Under the pieces are notes generated by a model. That model did no database searches, was not told where the DNA came from, and saw only the letters and a list, made by a program, of their open reading frames with translations. The position numbers and the translations under genes are program-made. From positions 1 to 55,990 of the forward strand of contig JAUQPH010000011.1 of assembly GCA_030550455.1 (NCBI GenBank): 55,990 nt of DNA. The letters run 5' to 3'. Shown one piece after another: positions 43,076-50,473 of the stretch. The stretch's first letter is position 1. Every line of letters starts with the position of its first letter. Source of the stretch: Thermoproteota archaeon. Its GTDB lineage: Archaea > Thermoproteota > Thermoprotei_A > Sulfolobales > NBVN01.

Positions 43076-44668
43076 TTACCTTTTTAAGAACTTAATCAAC
43101 TTACCTAGTTCTTCTCTACCAGCGCGGGTTTTTGGATATGTAACCGTGACTATCGGTTCTGGAGGCGGGTTTCTGTTTAGGTATTCTCTAGTTATCTCAG
43201 GCCACTTCTCGGGGTCGAATCCTTTTTGAGCTAGAAAGGCTATTAACCATCTCTGAGACCCGAATCCGGAGCAACCTGTCCATAGAGTCTCTCCTCTGTT
43301 GTGCTTGATTCTAAACGGTTCAGTGAACTTAGTTCCATGTATAGATATGTTGCCGACTTCAAGCCATGCCTTATGTTCCTCTCGTGGACCCTTATACGGT
43401 AGCCACAGCTCGAAGTCTATAGTTCCCGGCCTATTTATATCGAACTCCTCTACTTTTTCAGTAGTACCACTCTGCTCATAGTACCACGGGGTCACCCACG
43501 CAGTCCTCCACTCAAGCTCTAAAACTTCATCCATGAACCTCTCGTATGCTTTAAGTAGGTCATTTCTGATCTCGATAACTTGGTCGGGCTTTCCAAGCCA
43601 AACTATCTCAACTCTATGGAACTCGATAACCCGCTCTAGTCCGTAAATACCTCCAGATTCCCACCTAAACGACGGACCGCTTCTGTCGAACCACTTAATC
43701 GGTAGAGATGAGTCATCTAAAAGCTCGCTCCCGAAGAACCAGTAGAAAGGTTCGCACTGAGCAAAGCAGAGGAAGTACTCTGGGTGTCTTAAGTATTTTG
43801 CTACTTCCTCAGGTGGTACCTCGTTTGTGACGTATATGTAGTCAGTAAGTTCTTCAAATTCCTCGATGTTGTAAGTCTTAGGCAAAGAAGCGAAAACCAT
43901 GGAGTTTATTGTACCTCTTAGATGCCCTGTTTTAAGCCCTATCTCTAGTGGATACATCTTAGGGAATATAGCTTCTACGAAGCCAAGTGGGAGCACAACC
44001 TCTTGCAGAAAGACATCTTTTAACATGTTCAATAGGTAAGTAGCTAGAGGGGTGTAGAGCCACTGACCAATAGAGAACCTCTTTACTAACCCAGTTTCCT
44101 CTAGGACCTTGTTGGGGTCTTCGGTATAGAGTAGGACGTCGAGCTTGGCTCTCGACTTCTTGATGAGCTGCCAATGTTCGGCCTTACCTCCCCATTTCGC
44201 TCTAGTTTCTTTCTCGTTCAGTAGCCTGAGTAACCTCAGGAGAATGGGTTTCTTAAGATCTCTCTCGTCTAGGGCCTCTAAGTATATAGTAGTACTTCCA
44301 TTCGATGCCTCGATATTTCTTACGAACGGTAGCCTTACGTTGATCCTAATTTCACCGTCTATTTCAATTAAAGCGTTTTCTAACCTAATGTTACGTATTC
44401 CGATTTTTCTCCTGCTTCCAAGAGACGTCTCTAAAGAATTCTTTATCCTCATAGCTGCTTCATCTATTCTCAACTTCCGACTCTCGATTTCGAAATGTAG
44501 AACCCTCTCGGTGTAACCCCAGCTGACTACTTTACCTCCTTCTCCTGGATCCTTAAAACCTTTAGTTAGTGACCGATTTACTTCCTCTAAAGCTTTCTTC
44601 ACATCTTCTAAATCGTCTGGAGTTAGGTCCCTACTTAGCTCAACCCTCACCGTACCTCTGTATCTCAC
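43076..44668 (-). CDS. serS: Seryl-tRNA synthetase, type 2 (methanogen-type, zinc-dependent)
   Basis: 530 residues. Unlike the common SerRS, it has the N-terminal domain starting RGTVRVELSRDLTPDD and the zinc ligands of the rare form: C305 in AQCEPFYWFF, E354 in HRVEIVW, C466 in TGCSGFGSQR. The 49-residue spacing of the first two equals that in Methanosarcina barkeri SerRS. This form is known mainly from methanogens. It charges tRNA-Ser with serine. Confidence 0.93.
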   Translation of the reverse strand: MRYRGTVRVELSRDLTPDDLEDVKKALEEVNRSLTKGFKDPGEGGKVVSWGYTERVLHFEIESRKLRIDEAAMRIKNSLETSLGSRRKIGIRNIRLENALIEIDGEIRINVRLPFVRNIEASNGSTTIYLEALDERDLKKPILLRLLRLLNEKETRAKWGGKAEHWQLIKKSRAKLDVLLYTEDPNKVLEETGLVKRFSIGQWLYTPLATYLLNMLKDVFLQEVVLPLGFVEAIFPKMYPLEIGLKTGHLRGTINSMVFASLPKTYNIEEFEELTDYIYVTNEVPPEEVAKYLRHPEYFLCFAQCEPFYWFFGSELLDDSSLPIKWFDRSGPSFRWESGGIYGLERVIEFHRVEIVWLGKPDQVIEIRNDLLKAYERFMDEVLELEWRTAWVTPWYYEQSGTTEKVEEFDINRPGTIDFELWLPYKGPREEHKAWLEVGNISIHGTKFTEPFRIKHNRGETLWTGCSGFGSQRWLIAFLAQKGFDPEKWPEITREYLNRNPPPEPIVTVTYPKTRAGREELGKLIKFLKR

Positions 44669-44884
44669 GGTATTCCTCCTATCGATTTATGGGATCAAAC
44701 TATTTATAGTGTAGTATTGCCACAAAGTTCTAACCTTATTAAAATATGCGGACTGCTAGTCCACTAACATTACTTAGAATCCGTAAAACAAGCTATAGTG
44801 CGAGAGTAAGACCCTGCGCTAGTGAAGGGTTGCTAACGGAAGGCCTCAGTGCTTTAAAAAATTCTAAGCCCTGCTTAGTGGTGG

Positions 44885-45496
44885 GTGCGTCTTAAGCTGA
44901 GCGAGTGTCAGGTTAATAGCAGAGTGCTTAACGCAGTCTCGGAGTTAGTTAAGCTTCTTATGCCACCAGATCCTGTCCACGGGATTGAGCATGTAGAGAG
45001 AGTTGTTAGAATGGCGTGCCGCATCGCCAGTAACTACGAAACTGTAGACCGCGAAGTCTTGCTGCTCTCAGCATATCTACACGACATAGGTAGATTATCT
45101 AGTCCCGATAATCACGCAGTTCGCTCTGCGAGTATAGTCAGGCACATTTTGGAAATGCTGGGGTATCCAAAGGACAAAATAGAGAAAGTCGTTGATACAG
45201 TACTTTCTCACTCGTACTCATTAGGCTACGCAGCTATGAGTACTGAAGCTAAGATACTTAGTGATGCTGATAAGCTAGACGCTTTAGGCGCTATAGGGTT
45301 AGTGAGGGTGTTGATGTATTCTGGAGAGCTTGGAAGAGACCTTCACGAAGTAATAGAACACATAAAAGCTAAGCTACTGAAGTTGCCAGAGACGATGCAC
45401 ACTAGCGAGGGAAAAGTTGAAGCAGAGAGAAGAGTAAAGATCATAAGGGAGTTTTTAGAGAACCTCTTTCGGGAGTTAGACTATTCACACCAGTAA
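44885..45496 (+). CDS. HD-domain metal-dependent phosphohydrolase
   Basis: 203 residues, GTG start inside GGTGGGTG. The HD motif elements are HGIEHVERV, AYLHDIGR, LSHSYS and a late SDADKLDALGAIGL. The family hydrolyses nucleotides or phosphate esters; the substrate is unknown. It is a single gene facing feoA. Confidence 0.9.
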   Translation: MRLKLSECQVNSRVLNAVSELVKLLMPPDPVHGIEHVERVVRMACRIASNYETVDREVLLLSAYLHDIGRLSSPDNHAVRSASIVRHILEMLGYPKDKIEKVVDTVLSHSYSLGYAAMSTEAKILSDADKLDALGAIGLVRVLMYSGELGRDLHEVIEHIKAKLLKLPETMHTSEGKVEAERRVKIIREFLENLFRELDYSHQ

Positions 45497-45517
45497 TAAC
45501 TACACTTCACTACTCCT

Positions 45518-45751
45518 TCAAGTGTGCGCACCAGACCTCTCGACAAAGATCTTTGAGGCTATCCCCTTACTCAGCGATATGATGGCGCCCCTAACTTTAA
45601 TTAAGACATGTCCGTGGTTGTTGGTCACTACTTCAATTAAGGAGCCAGGAAAAAGCCCTAATTGTTCTAACCTAAGCTTTAAGCCCTTCCCGGCGGATAC
45701 CTCTACTACCTTAACTAACGCTCCTGGGTTTACTTCACTTAGTGGTACCAT
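45518..45751 (-). CDS. feoA: FeoA-domain protein
   Basis: 77 residues of SH3-like FeoA fold (VEVSAGKGLKLRLEQLGLFP, then GSLIEVVTNN and LIKVRGAIISLSKGIASKIF). FeoA normally assists the ferrous iron pump FeoB, which is not in this window, so it may act as a free regulator or partner in trans. Confidence 0.88.
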   Translation of the reverse strand: MVPLSEVNPGALVKVVEVSAGKGLKLRLEQLGLFPGSLIEVVTNNHGHVLIKVRGAIISLSKGIASKIFVERSGAHT

Positions 45752-45792
45752 TCCAGGTTTTAGACTCGTCTAAACTTTTAAGCTTATGAACA

Positions 45793-46035
45793 TCGTCTTC
45801 CCGTCCTAGATTTCTGTGGTTTTGCTAGGGTGAGTTGTGCCTCCTACCCTGCGGTTCACTGTGGCTACTAGCTACTCTACGCGGAAGTCGTAGGCACCGT
45901 TCGAGCCCGACGATACGGAGCTCCTATCTAGCTCGATCCCTGGGCGGCTTGAGGGATCGCCCCTATCCCGCCTAGACTCACCTCAAACACCTACACAAAC
46001 ACAAAACTCCACGAAAACCTAACGCATCAAACAAC
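45793..46035 (-). ncRNA. Dispersed structured element, copy B
   Basis: On the minus strand GTTGTTT (46035-46029) pairs, with G-U pairs, with 45799-45793. The second helix pairs 46020-46001 with 45826-45808. Internal hairpins are CGATCCCT/AGGGATCG and GAGCTC/GGGCTC, the latter with a pair-preserving change from copy A. The block 45923-45825 aligns with copy A 30374-30471, including GTAGCCACAGTGAACCG. It is longer in its 5' half than the other copies. Confidence 0.72.
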
Positions 46036-46202
46036 CGCCAACCCCACGTTCTCCTCAAATATTTGTAGCTTTAGTTCCCTCTAACCCGAATAGGCGTACA
46101 ATGCGAAGGTAGTGGATATTGACGAGTTGACCTCTGGAGAAAAGTCTCTTAAAGAGCTCGGCGGATTCTCTACGTCGCTACTCACGAACGGAGCGTGTTG
46201 AA

Positions 46203-46226
46203 AAAACTGAGTAGAAAACTGAGTAG
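46203..46226 (+). repeat. 12-bp tandem duplication AAAACTGAGTAG x2
   Basis: Two identical adjacent units, 46203-46214 and 46215-46226, lie between element copies B and D. No function is evident. Confidence 0.85.
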
Positions 46227-46248
46227 ATAAGTAAAATAGGGTGGTGTA

Positions 46249-46455
46249 GCTGCCTCTTTTCCCTATAGGTCTCCGTGGGTCTCTCTATGGTGCTTGATGC
46301 TCTTGGTGTAAACGGTGTACACCAACGTTTTAGTGTCTATAAACTGTTGTTAGTGCCCCCGAGTTTCCGAGACCTAGCGGTCCGCGAGAGGAAGCTCGGG
46401 AGACCGTAATATACTCTCTCAGGGAGACCTACGGAAACCTTGGAATGGGGGCGGT
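46249..46455 (+). ncRNA. Dispersed structured element, copy D
   Basis: CTGCC (46250-46254) pairs with GGCGG (46450-46454). Relative to copies A and C (CTGTTT with AAACGG) both strands changed together, which supports an RNA helix. The second helix pairs 46267-46286 with 46421-46440 (17 identical complement positions, two G-U, one C-A). The core is GTGCCCCCGAGTTTCCGAGACC. Hairpins include GGTG-TACACC and CGAG...CTCG. It lies 213 bases from copy B in the opposite orientation. Confidence 0.74.
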
Positions 46456-46540
46456 AAAGTCGCTTTCGCCTACTGAGAGAGTTTTCAGTTTGTTCCTGTG
46501 TTGGATCTTCTGAAGAAATCTCGCAATTTCCTGTGGAGTT

Positions 46541-46563
46541 GTTAGTTGCTACAGTAAACTAAC
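46541..46563. repeat. 7-bp hairpin GTTAGTT/AACTAAC
   Basis: GTTAGTT (46541-46547) and AACTAAC (46557-46563) enclose nine bases. It lies downstream of priS and element D and could be part of a terminator, but no strong T-run follows directly. Confidence 0.5.
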
Positions 46564-46631
46564 GAGCCAAACAACTAGCTACGGGAATAGCTAAGAAGAA
46601 AGAAAAGAAGGCTATCATTAGCTGTTTCTAG

Positions 46632-47684
46632 TTAAAATTGATGGTAGTACTCCCCTACTCTTTTTACAGAAGTTAAGCTGTACCTTATTACATTAGCTAA
46701 ACCATTTAATACTATGTAGAGTGCCGTACTTATGTCCACCTTACTGACTACGTTTTCACTAAGTGCGACTTTTTTACCTAAGAAGACACCGTTCAAACTA
46801 GCTCTAGGTTTGATGATAGCGTAACCTTCGAACGGAGTTAAAGATTCGTCAAACTTGAATTTATCTACATCATCAACTTTAATCAAGCTAGCAACAAGGC
46901 CAGTCTTACCATTCAGTGAATTAGGGATTCTGATTAACCTCGAGATATCCTGCGTGACTAGGGGGTCTACGGCTACAGCTATACTCTCCACAGCTTTATC
47001 ATCGACTTCCCCACCATAATACGAAGCTATGAGAGACCTCCAACCTCCATCTCGCGGAGTTGGGGGTGCGACATGAAACCCCCTCTTGATTGTTCCCCTA
47101 AGGATCCTCCTCAAGTCTAAACCCCTCGCAGCTACATAATCAACAAGTTCCAGCCTGTGTATAGACTCTAGGGTTAACCATTCTGGATCATCAGAGGTTA
47201 TTACCACATGGAACCCCCTATTTCCAGAGAAGTAGACCATCAGTTCGTCTTTACTAAAACCAATGTGCTCTTCTAGTATGTGTAGAAGCCTCTTGAGAGC
47301 ATTTTTAGCTATCTCAATACACTCTGCAGTTACAACTTCAACCTTCTCCACTAGGACTTGTGTTTCACATCCAGGCAACTTATCGGCATCTATATCAAAC
47401 ATGATCTCGGAGCCTTGCCAACCTGCTTCTGAGTAGTCGGGTGCTGATGGGTTTGAGTATTTTGCTGTAGAATAGTAAGCTTGCTTAGGAGTGTTGATCA
47501 CCAAGTATGCTCTGAGCTCGCTCTCTGACGTAAAGCTTAAGTGCCTAATGTATGAATCCGTATCGAGCAACTGAAAGGCGAACTCGCGCAAGTTTAGATC
47601 CTTTGGAAGCTTTATCGGTGCGAGTCTATAGTAGCGACTGAAAAGCTCGCGAACAAACCTAAGGTCCTCTCTACTTAAGACCAA
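46632..47684 (-). CDS. priS: DNA primase small subunit
   Basis: 350 residues, TTG start directly after the PCNA stop. The catalytic aspartates are in SEIMFDIDAD near residue 97 and a conserved YFSGNRGFHVVI follows near residue 155. LIRIPNSLNGKTGL is the nucleotide-binding segment. It makes primers with PriL for replication. Close coupling to the clamp gene is a known archaeal arrangement. Confidence 0.95.
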   Translation of the reverse strand: MVLSREDLRFVRELFSRYYRLAPIKLPKDLNLREFAFQLLDTDSYIRHLSFTSESELRAYLVINTPKQAYYSTAKYSNPSAPDYSEAGWQGSEIMFDIDADKLPGCETQVLVEKVEVVTAECIEIAKNALKRLLHILEEHIGFSKDELMVYFSGNRGFHVVITSDDPEWLTLESIHRLELVDYVAARGLDLRRILRGTIKRGFHVAPPTPRDGGWRSLIASYYGGEVDDKAVESIAVAVDPLVTQDISRLIRIPNSLNGKTGLVASLIKVDDVDKFKFDESLTPFEGYAIIKPRASLNGVFLGKKVALSENVVSKVDISTALYIVLNGLANVIRYSLTSVKRVGEYYHQF

Positions 47685-48422
47685 TTAATCAGCCCTTGGG
47701 GCCACATAATACTTTGCTAGCAGGCCATGCGATAAGAACTCCACGTATAGAGGTAGCTCTGAACCTGTTTTTAGTGTAAGTTTCTCCGCAACTTTAACTA
47801 TAGGCTTGATGTTCGTAACGAACTCCATAGAGTAACTGACGCTAAATCCAGGCTCTCTAACATCGGATTCCTCAATGCCGCCTCTCTCTTTGCTAAGAAC
47901 AACTTCGGCTTCACCTAACTCGCTCTCTGCTTTTAGTCTGAGCTCATCTTCCCTTCCCTCTACTCTAAGAACGTCTCCAACATCTTCGAGACCGGTTATA
48001 CAGTCATATAGTAGGAGAGGTGATAGAACGTAAGTATTAGGATACTCTATTTCTATCTCAGGTATTTCTTCTACTGGTGTAGCTAGAGGTAGAGTAAAGG
48101 TTCTCGTGAAGCCTCGCCTCTCGAAAGAGACAGATAGCGTGGACTGCGTCCAACTCAGTGTCACCATATCGTCTCTCTCGGCACTTCTAAAAACCTTACT
48201 TAAATCATCTAAACTGACTACGAGCTGTTCGCTACCATTAATGTTAAAGGCCGTAGCGGACTCCCTGGGTATAGTAATAATGAGGAGGGCCGTTCTAGAG
48301 GGGTCTATAGCCCTAAAGGTAAACTCGCTTTCTGATACATTAATTACAGCGGTTTCACTGAACTTAGAAGCTGAGACAACGACGTATCTCAGCAACCTTG
48401 CCGAGCCAAAGGATATACTCAC
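47685..48422 (-). CDS. pcn: Proliferating cell nuclear antigen (sliding clamp)
   Basis: 245 residues, GTG start after a GGTG ribosome binding site and a TATA-like CTTTTATTATTT near 48455-48466. Clamp features include FTFRAIDPSRTALLIITIP, the interdomain region SYSMEFVTNIKPIVKV and an acidic YVEFLSHGLLAKYYVAPR end. It tethers polymerases and other factors to DNA. Thermoproteota often have three PCNA paralogues; this is one. Confidence 0.94.
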   Translation of the reverse strand: MSISFGSARLLRYVVVSASKFSETAVINVSESEFTFRAIDPSRTALLIITIPRESATAFNINGSEQLVVSLDDLSKVFRSAERDDMVTLSWTQSTLSVSFERRGFTRTFTLPLATPVEEIPEIEIEYPNTYVLSPLLLYDCITGLEDVGDVLRVEGREDELRLKAESELGEAEVVLSKERGGIEESDVREPGFSVSYSMEFVTNIKPIVKVAEKLTLKTGSELPLYVEFLSHGLLAKYYVAPRAD

Positions 48423-48588
48423 TCACTAACACCAGTGCTTTGTGGTTCATGAAATAATAAAAGCGTTTACCTAAGTAACCTACCATGGTACGCATGTAGT
48501 GTAAGGAGTTCTGTAATGAGTTGAGTTGTAGAGCGATTTAAGGAGAGTTCTACCGTATTCGCCGTATTGAAGGTGTGTATTCGAGACT

Positions 48589-49407
48589 TTACTCAAATAG
48601 CTTAAAGGACTGCCTTGGTATACTGCAACATGCGTGAATTACCCGCATCCTATGCTTTTCAATGTATCTCTTACCTGGGTTTACTACTCTATCTACGTAT
48701 CCACTACTGACAAGTTTATCGATAATTTCACCACTCTTTCTAGGCCTCATGCACCCGATGGATACTTCTTTAAAGAGGTTCTTAGAAAGTTGAGCTACTC
48801 TCAAAACTCTTGGTTCTTCGAGGTTTTCTTCACCAGCGTGTAAAAGCAAGATAATCATCTTATTATGAATAGAGCTTACTTCTCTCACAACATCTAGCTC
48901 TTGGTGTGGTAAAGCTAGTGGACTATTTATTACGATATGTGGTGAAATTCTATCCTCACCGTATTCTCTCGTAACGTATTCTAATACCTTCAGGTAGTCC
49001 TCTTGCGATGCGCTTATTCCTCTACCGTGCCTTACATACTCATGGCTGGGAGGAACTTCGTAGTCGATTAAGTCAAATACCTCAAGAGCTTTATCGACGA
49101 GATCTCTCGGAGCTAGTCCTAGGTGAACCGATAAAAAGACTTGGTTTCTTCTCTTAAACTCTTTTAGGTAGTCGATGAATTCTCTACCTATAGGCAGATA
49201 CCCATCTCTATTAAAACCACCACTGATGAGAAAGCCCCTGACTCCATTGTTGTAGTAGTACAGCACTATGTCCCTAAGCTTCTCAGGGCTCTCAGACAAA
49301 ACCATCGAACTAAGGTATCTTCCCTGACAAAACGAGCATTTGAGTGCGCACCAAGAACCTGTGATAGATATACTTACGAACTTTTTTCCAGGTGTGAATG
49401 CGAGAAT
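48589..49407 (-). CDS. Radical SAM protein (COG1856-like) with no standard start codon
   Basis: The standard-start frame begins at the ATG at 49305, but that lacks the cluster motif. Reading upstream in the same frame gives ITGSWCALKCSFCQGRYLSS, with the CxxxCxxC motif and the typical approach FTPGKKFVSIS, so translation must begin earlier. Between the stop at 49474-49476 and 49305 there is no ATG, GTG or TTG. ATT at 49405-49407 (behind GAAGG) or ATA at 49423-49425 are candidates; a frameshift or sequencing error is the alternative. C-terminal SIGCMRPRKSGE fits the family. Confidence 0.78.
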   Translation of the reverse strand: MLAFTPGKKFVSISITGSWCALKCSFCQGRYLSSMVLSESPEKLRDIVLYYYNNGVRGFLISGGFNRDGYLPIGREFIDYLKEFKRRNQVFLSVHLGLAPRDLVDKALEVFDLIDYEVPPSHEYVRHGRGISASQEDYLKVLEYVTREYGEDRISPHIVINSPLALPHQELDVVREVSSIHNKMIILLLHAGEENLEEPRVLRVAQLSKNLFKEVSIGCMRPRKSGEIIDKLVSSGYVDRVVNPGKRYIEKHRMRVIHACCSIPRQSFKLFE

Positions 49408-49436
49408 ACCTTCATCTAAAGGTATCGTAGGGCACC

Positions 49437-49889
49437 TTACAGCCTCCTTACAGCCTCCCTGGATTCCTCCTCTTCAGCTCTTACTCGCCTAAACTCCATT
49501 ATTATTGGTGGTATTTTTCCTGACTTTAGCATTTTTATTGCGTTGTCTCTAACTGATGCCGTGTGTTTGATGTCAAGCTCTAGTAGCTCTATGAGTAGCC
49601 TGAAGACGGCACTCCAAACTTCTTGAAGCATTTCTTTATCGATATAGCTTAGTACGAGAGGGTTCTCAAGCCACTTATCGAACTCGCGAATAGTCTTCAA
49701 TATGTGGTCAAAGGCTTTTCTTATAAGTAGAACGAGAGTTAGTCTATCGGCTTCACTAATGGTACTATTGATCTCCTTGAAGGTCTCGATAGTAGCTTTC
49801 TGCATTTCGATCCACTCGCTCAAAGAGTTCAGCTGGGCAACCAACCTAGAGACGTCAGACACCATCTTTAGCACCACAGAATAATTCAT
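49437..49889 (-). CDS. Hypothetical helical protein (150 aa), possibly DUF2153-like
   Basis: A nearly all-helical protein (VSRLVAQLNSLSEWIEMQKA, then ADRLTLVLLIRKAFDHI) without catalytic motifs. It resembles archaeal proteins of unknown function of about this size, possibly DUF2153, but I am not sure. It lies directly upstream of the radical SAM gene in the same direction, and its last codons contain a repeated GAGGCTGTAAG, so the two are probably co-transcribed. Confidence 0.7.
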   Translation of the reverse strand: MNYSVVLKMVSDVSRLVAQLNSLSEWIEMQKATIETFKEINSTISEADRLTLVLLIRKAFDHILKTIREFDKWLENPLVLSYIDKEMLQEVWSAVFRLLIELLELDIKHTASVRDNAIKMLKSGKIPPIIMEFRRVRAEEEESREAVRRL

Positions 49890-50073
49890 ACTACAAGTTA
49901 TATATGCGAGGAACTCTAGTGTAGTAATCTCTGTTTCCTATGCTGGACTTGGGGAATCCGATTTTCGTAGAGTTATTAGTGGTTATAGGAGGCTGTGGAG
50001 TCTAGATGTAGCTTACCTTAAGAGCAACTTAAGAAAGGAATAGAGATAGAGTTAGAGATACGTGAAACAGCTG

Positions 50074-50403
50074 TTAGTGCCTTAGAGAGTTGAGGACCTT
50101 GTCAATGAAATTCAAGGCTTCTTCGAACTCCCTCTTACCTGCTTCAGTTAGTTCATAAACTACATCACCATCTAACTTTAGTGGTCTTATTAGTCCCTCT
50201 TTAGACATTCTATATATTACCGTGTACGTGGTCATCGTGTGAGGTTTTATCCCAAAAGTCTCAGTAATCTTTTTCTTTACTTCATATGCTTTGAGGGGCT
50301 TCGATGTTAGAAGGACTTTTGCTACGTAAAGCCATAGAACTTCGACGGTTAGCTTTCTAACTAATCGTTCGTAAGCTTTACCTCTCGTCACCGTGTACAC
50401 CAT
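50074..50403 (-). CDS. PadR-family transcriptional regulator
   Basis: About 109 residues from the ATG at 50403; a longer in-frame start exists at 50451 but it would lie upstream of the predicted TATA box and include an operator-like palindrome. The winged helix is KPLKAYEVKKKITETFGIKP followed by TYTVIYRMSKEGLI and a beta-wing. It faces ino1 and probably controls itself and ino1. Confidence 0.82.
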   Translation of the reverse strand: MVYTVTRGKAYERLVRKLTVEVLWLYVAKVLLTSKPLKAYEVKKKITETFGIKPHTMTTYTVIYRMSKEGLIRPLKLDGDVVYELTEAGKREFEEALNFIDKVLNSLRH

Positions 50404-50412
50404 AGAGTATTT

Positions 50413-50442
50413 AAAACGCAGCGTTTTATCTAAATTTATATT
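50413..50442. promoter_or_regulatory. Shared padR/ino1 promoter with a 15-bp operator-like palindrome
   Basis: AAAACGCAGCGTTTT (50413-50427) is a perfect 7-1-7 inverted repeat. Next to it AAATTTATATTT (about 50432-50443) reads as a TATA box in both directions: some 35 bases before the PadR ATG at 50403 and some 35 before the Ino1 TTG at 50474. The palindrome sits between the TATA box and the predicted padR transcript start, a position expected for autorepression. Confidence 0.6.
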
Positions 50443-50473
50443 TGTGCTCAAAAATATTTTCGGGTAGCGATAG

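Noticed and set aside
30285-46455. Identity of the repeated elements as SRP RNA or RNase P RNA
   Set aside because: Several copies exist, and the conserved motifs of either RNA (SRP helix 8 GGAAG/GUGCCGAG-type loops, RNase P P4 strands) were not found.
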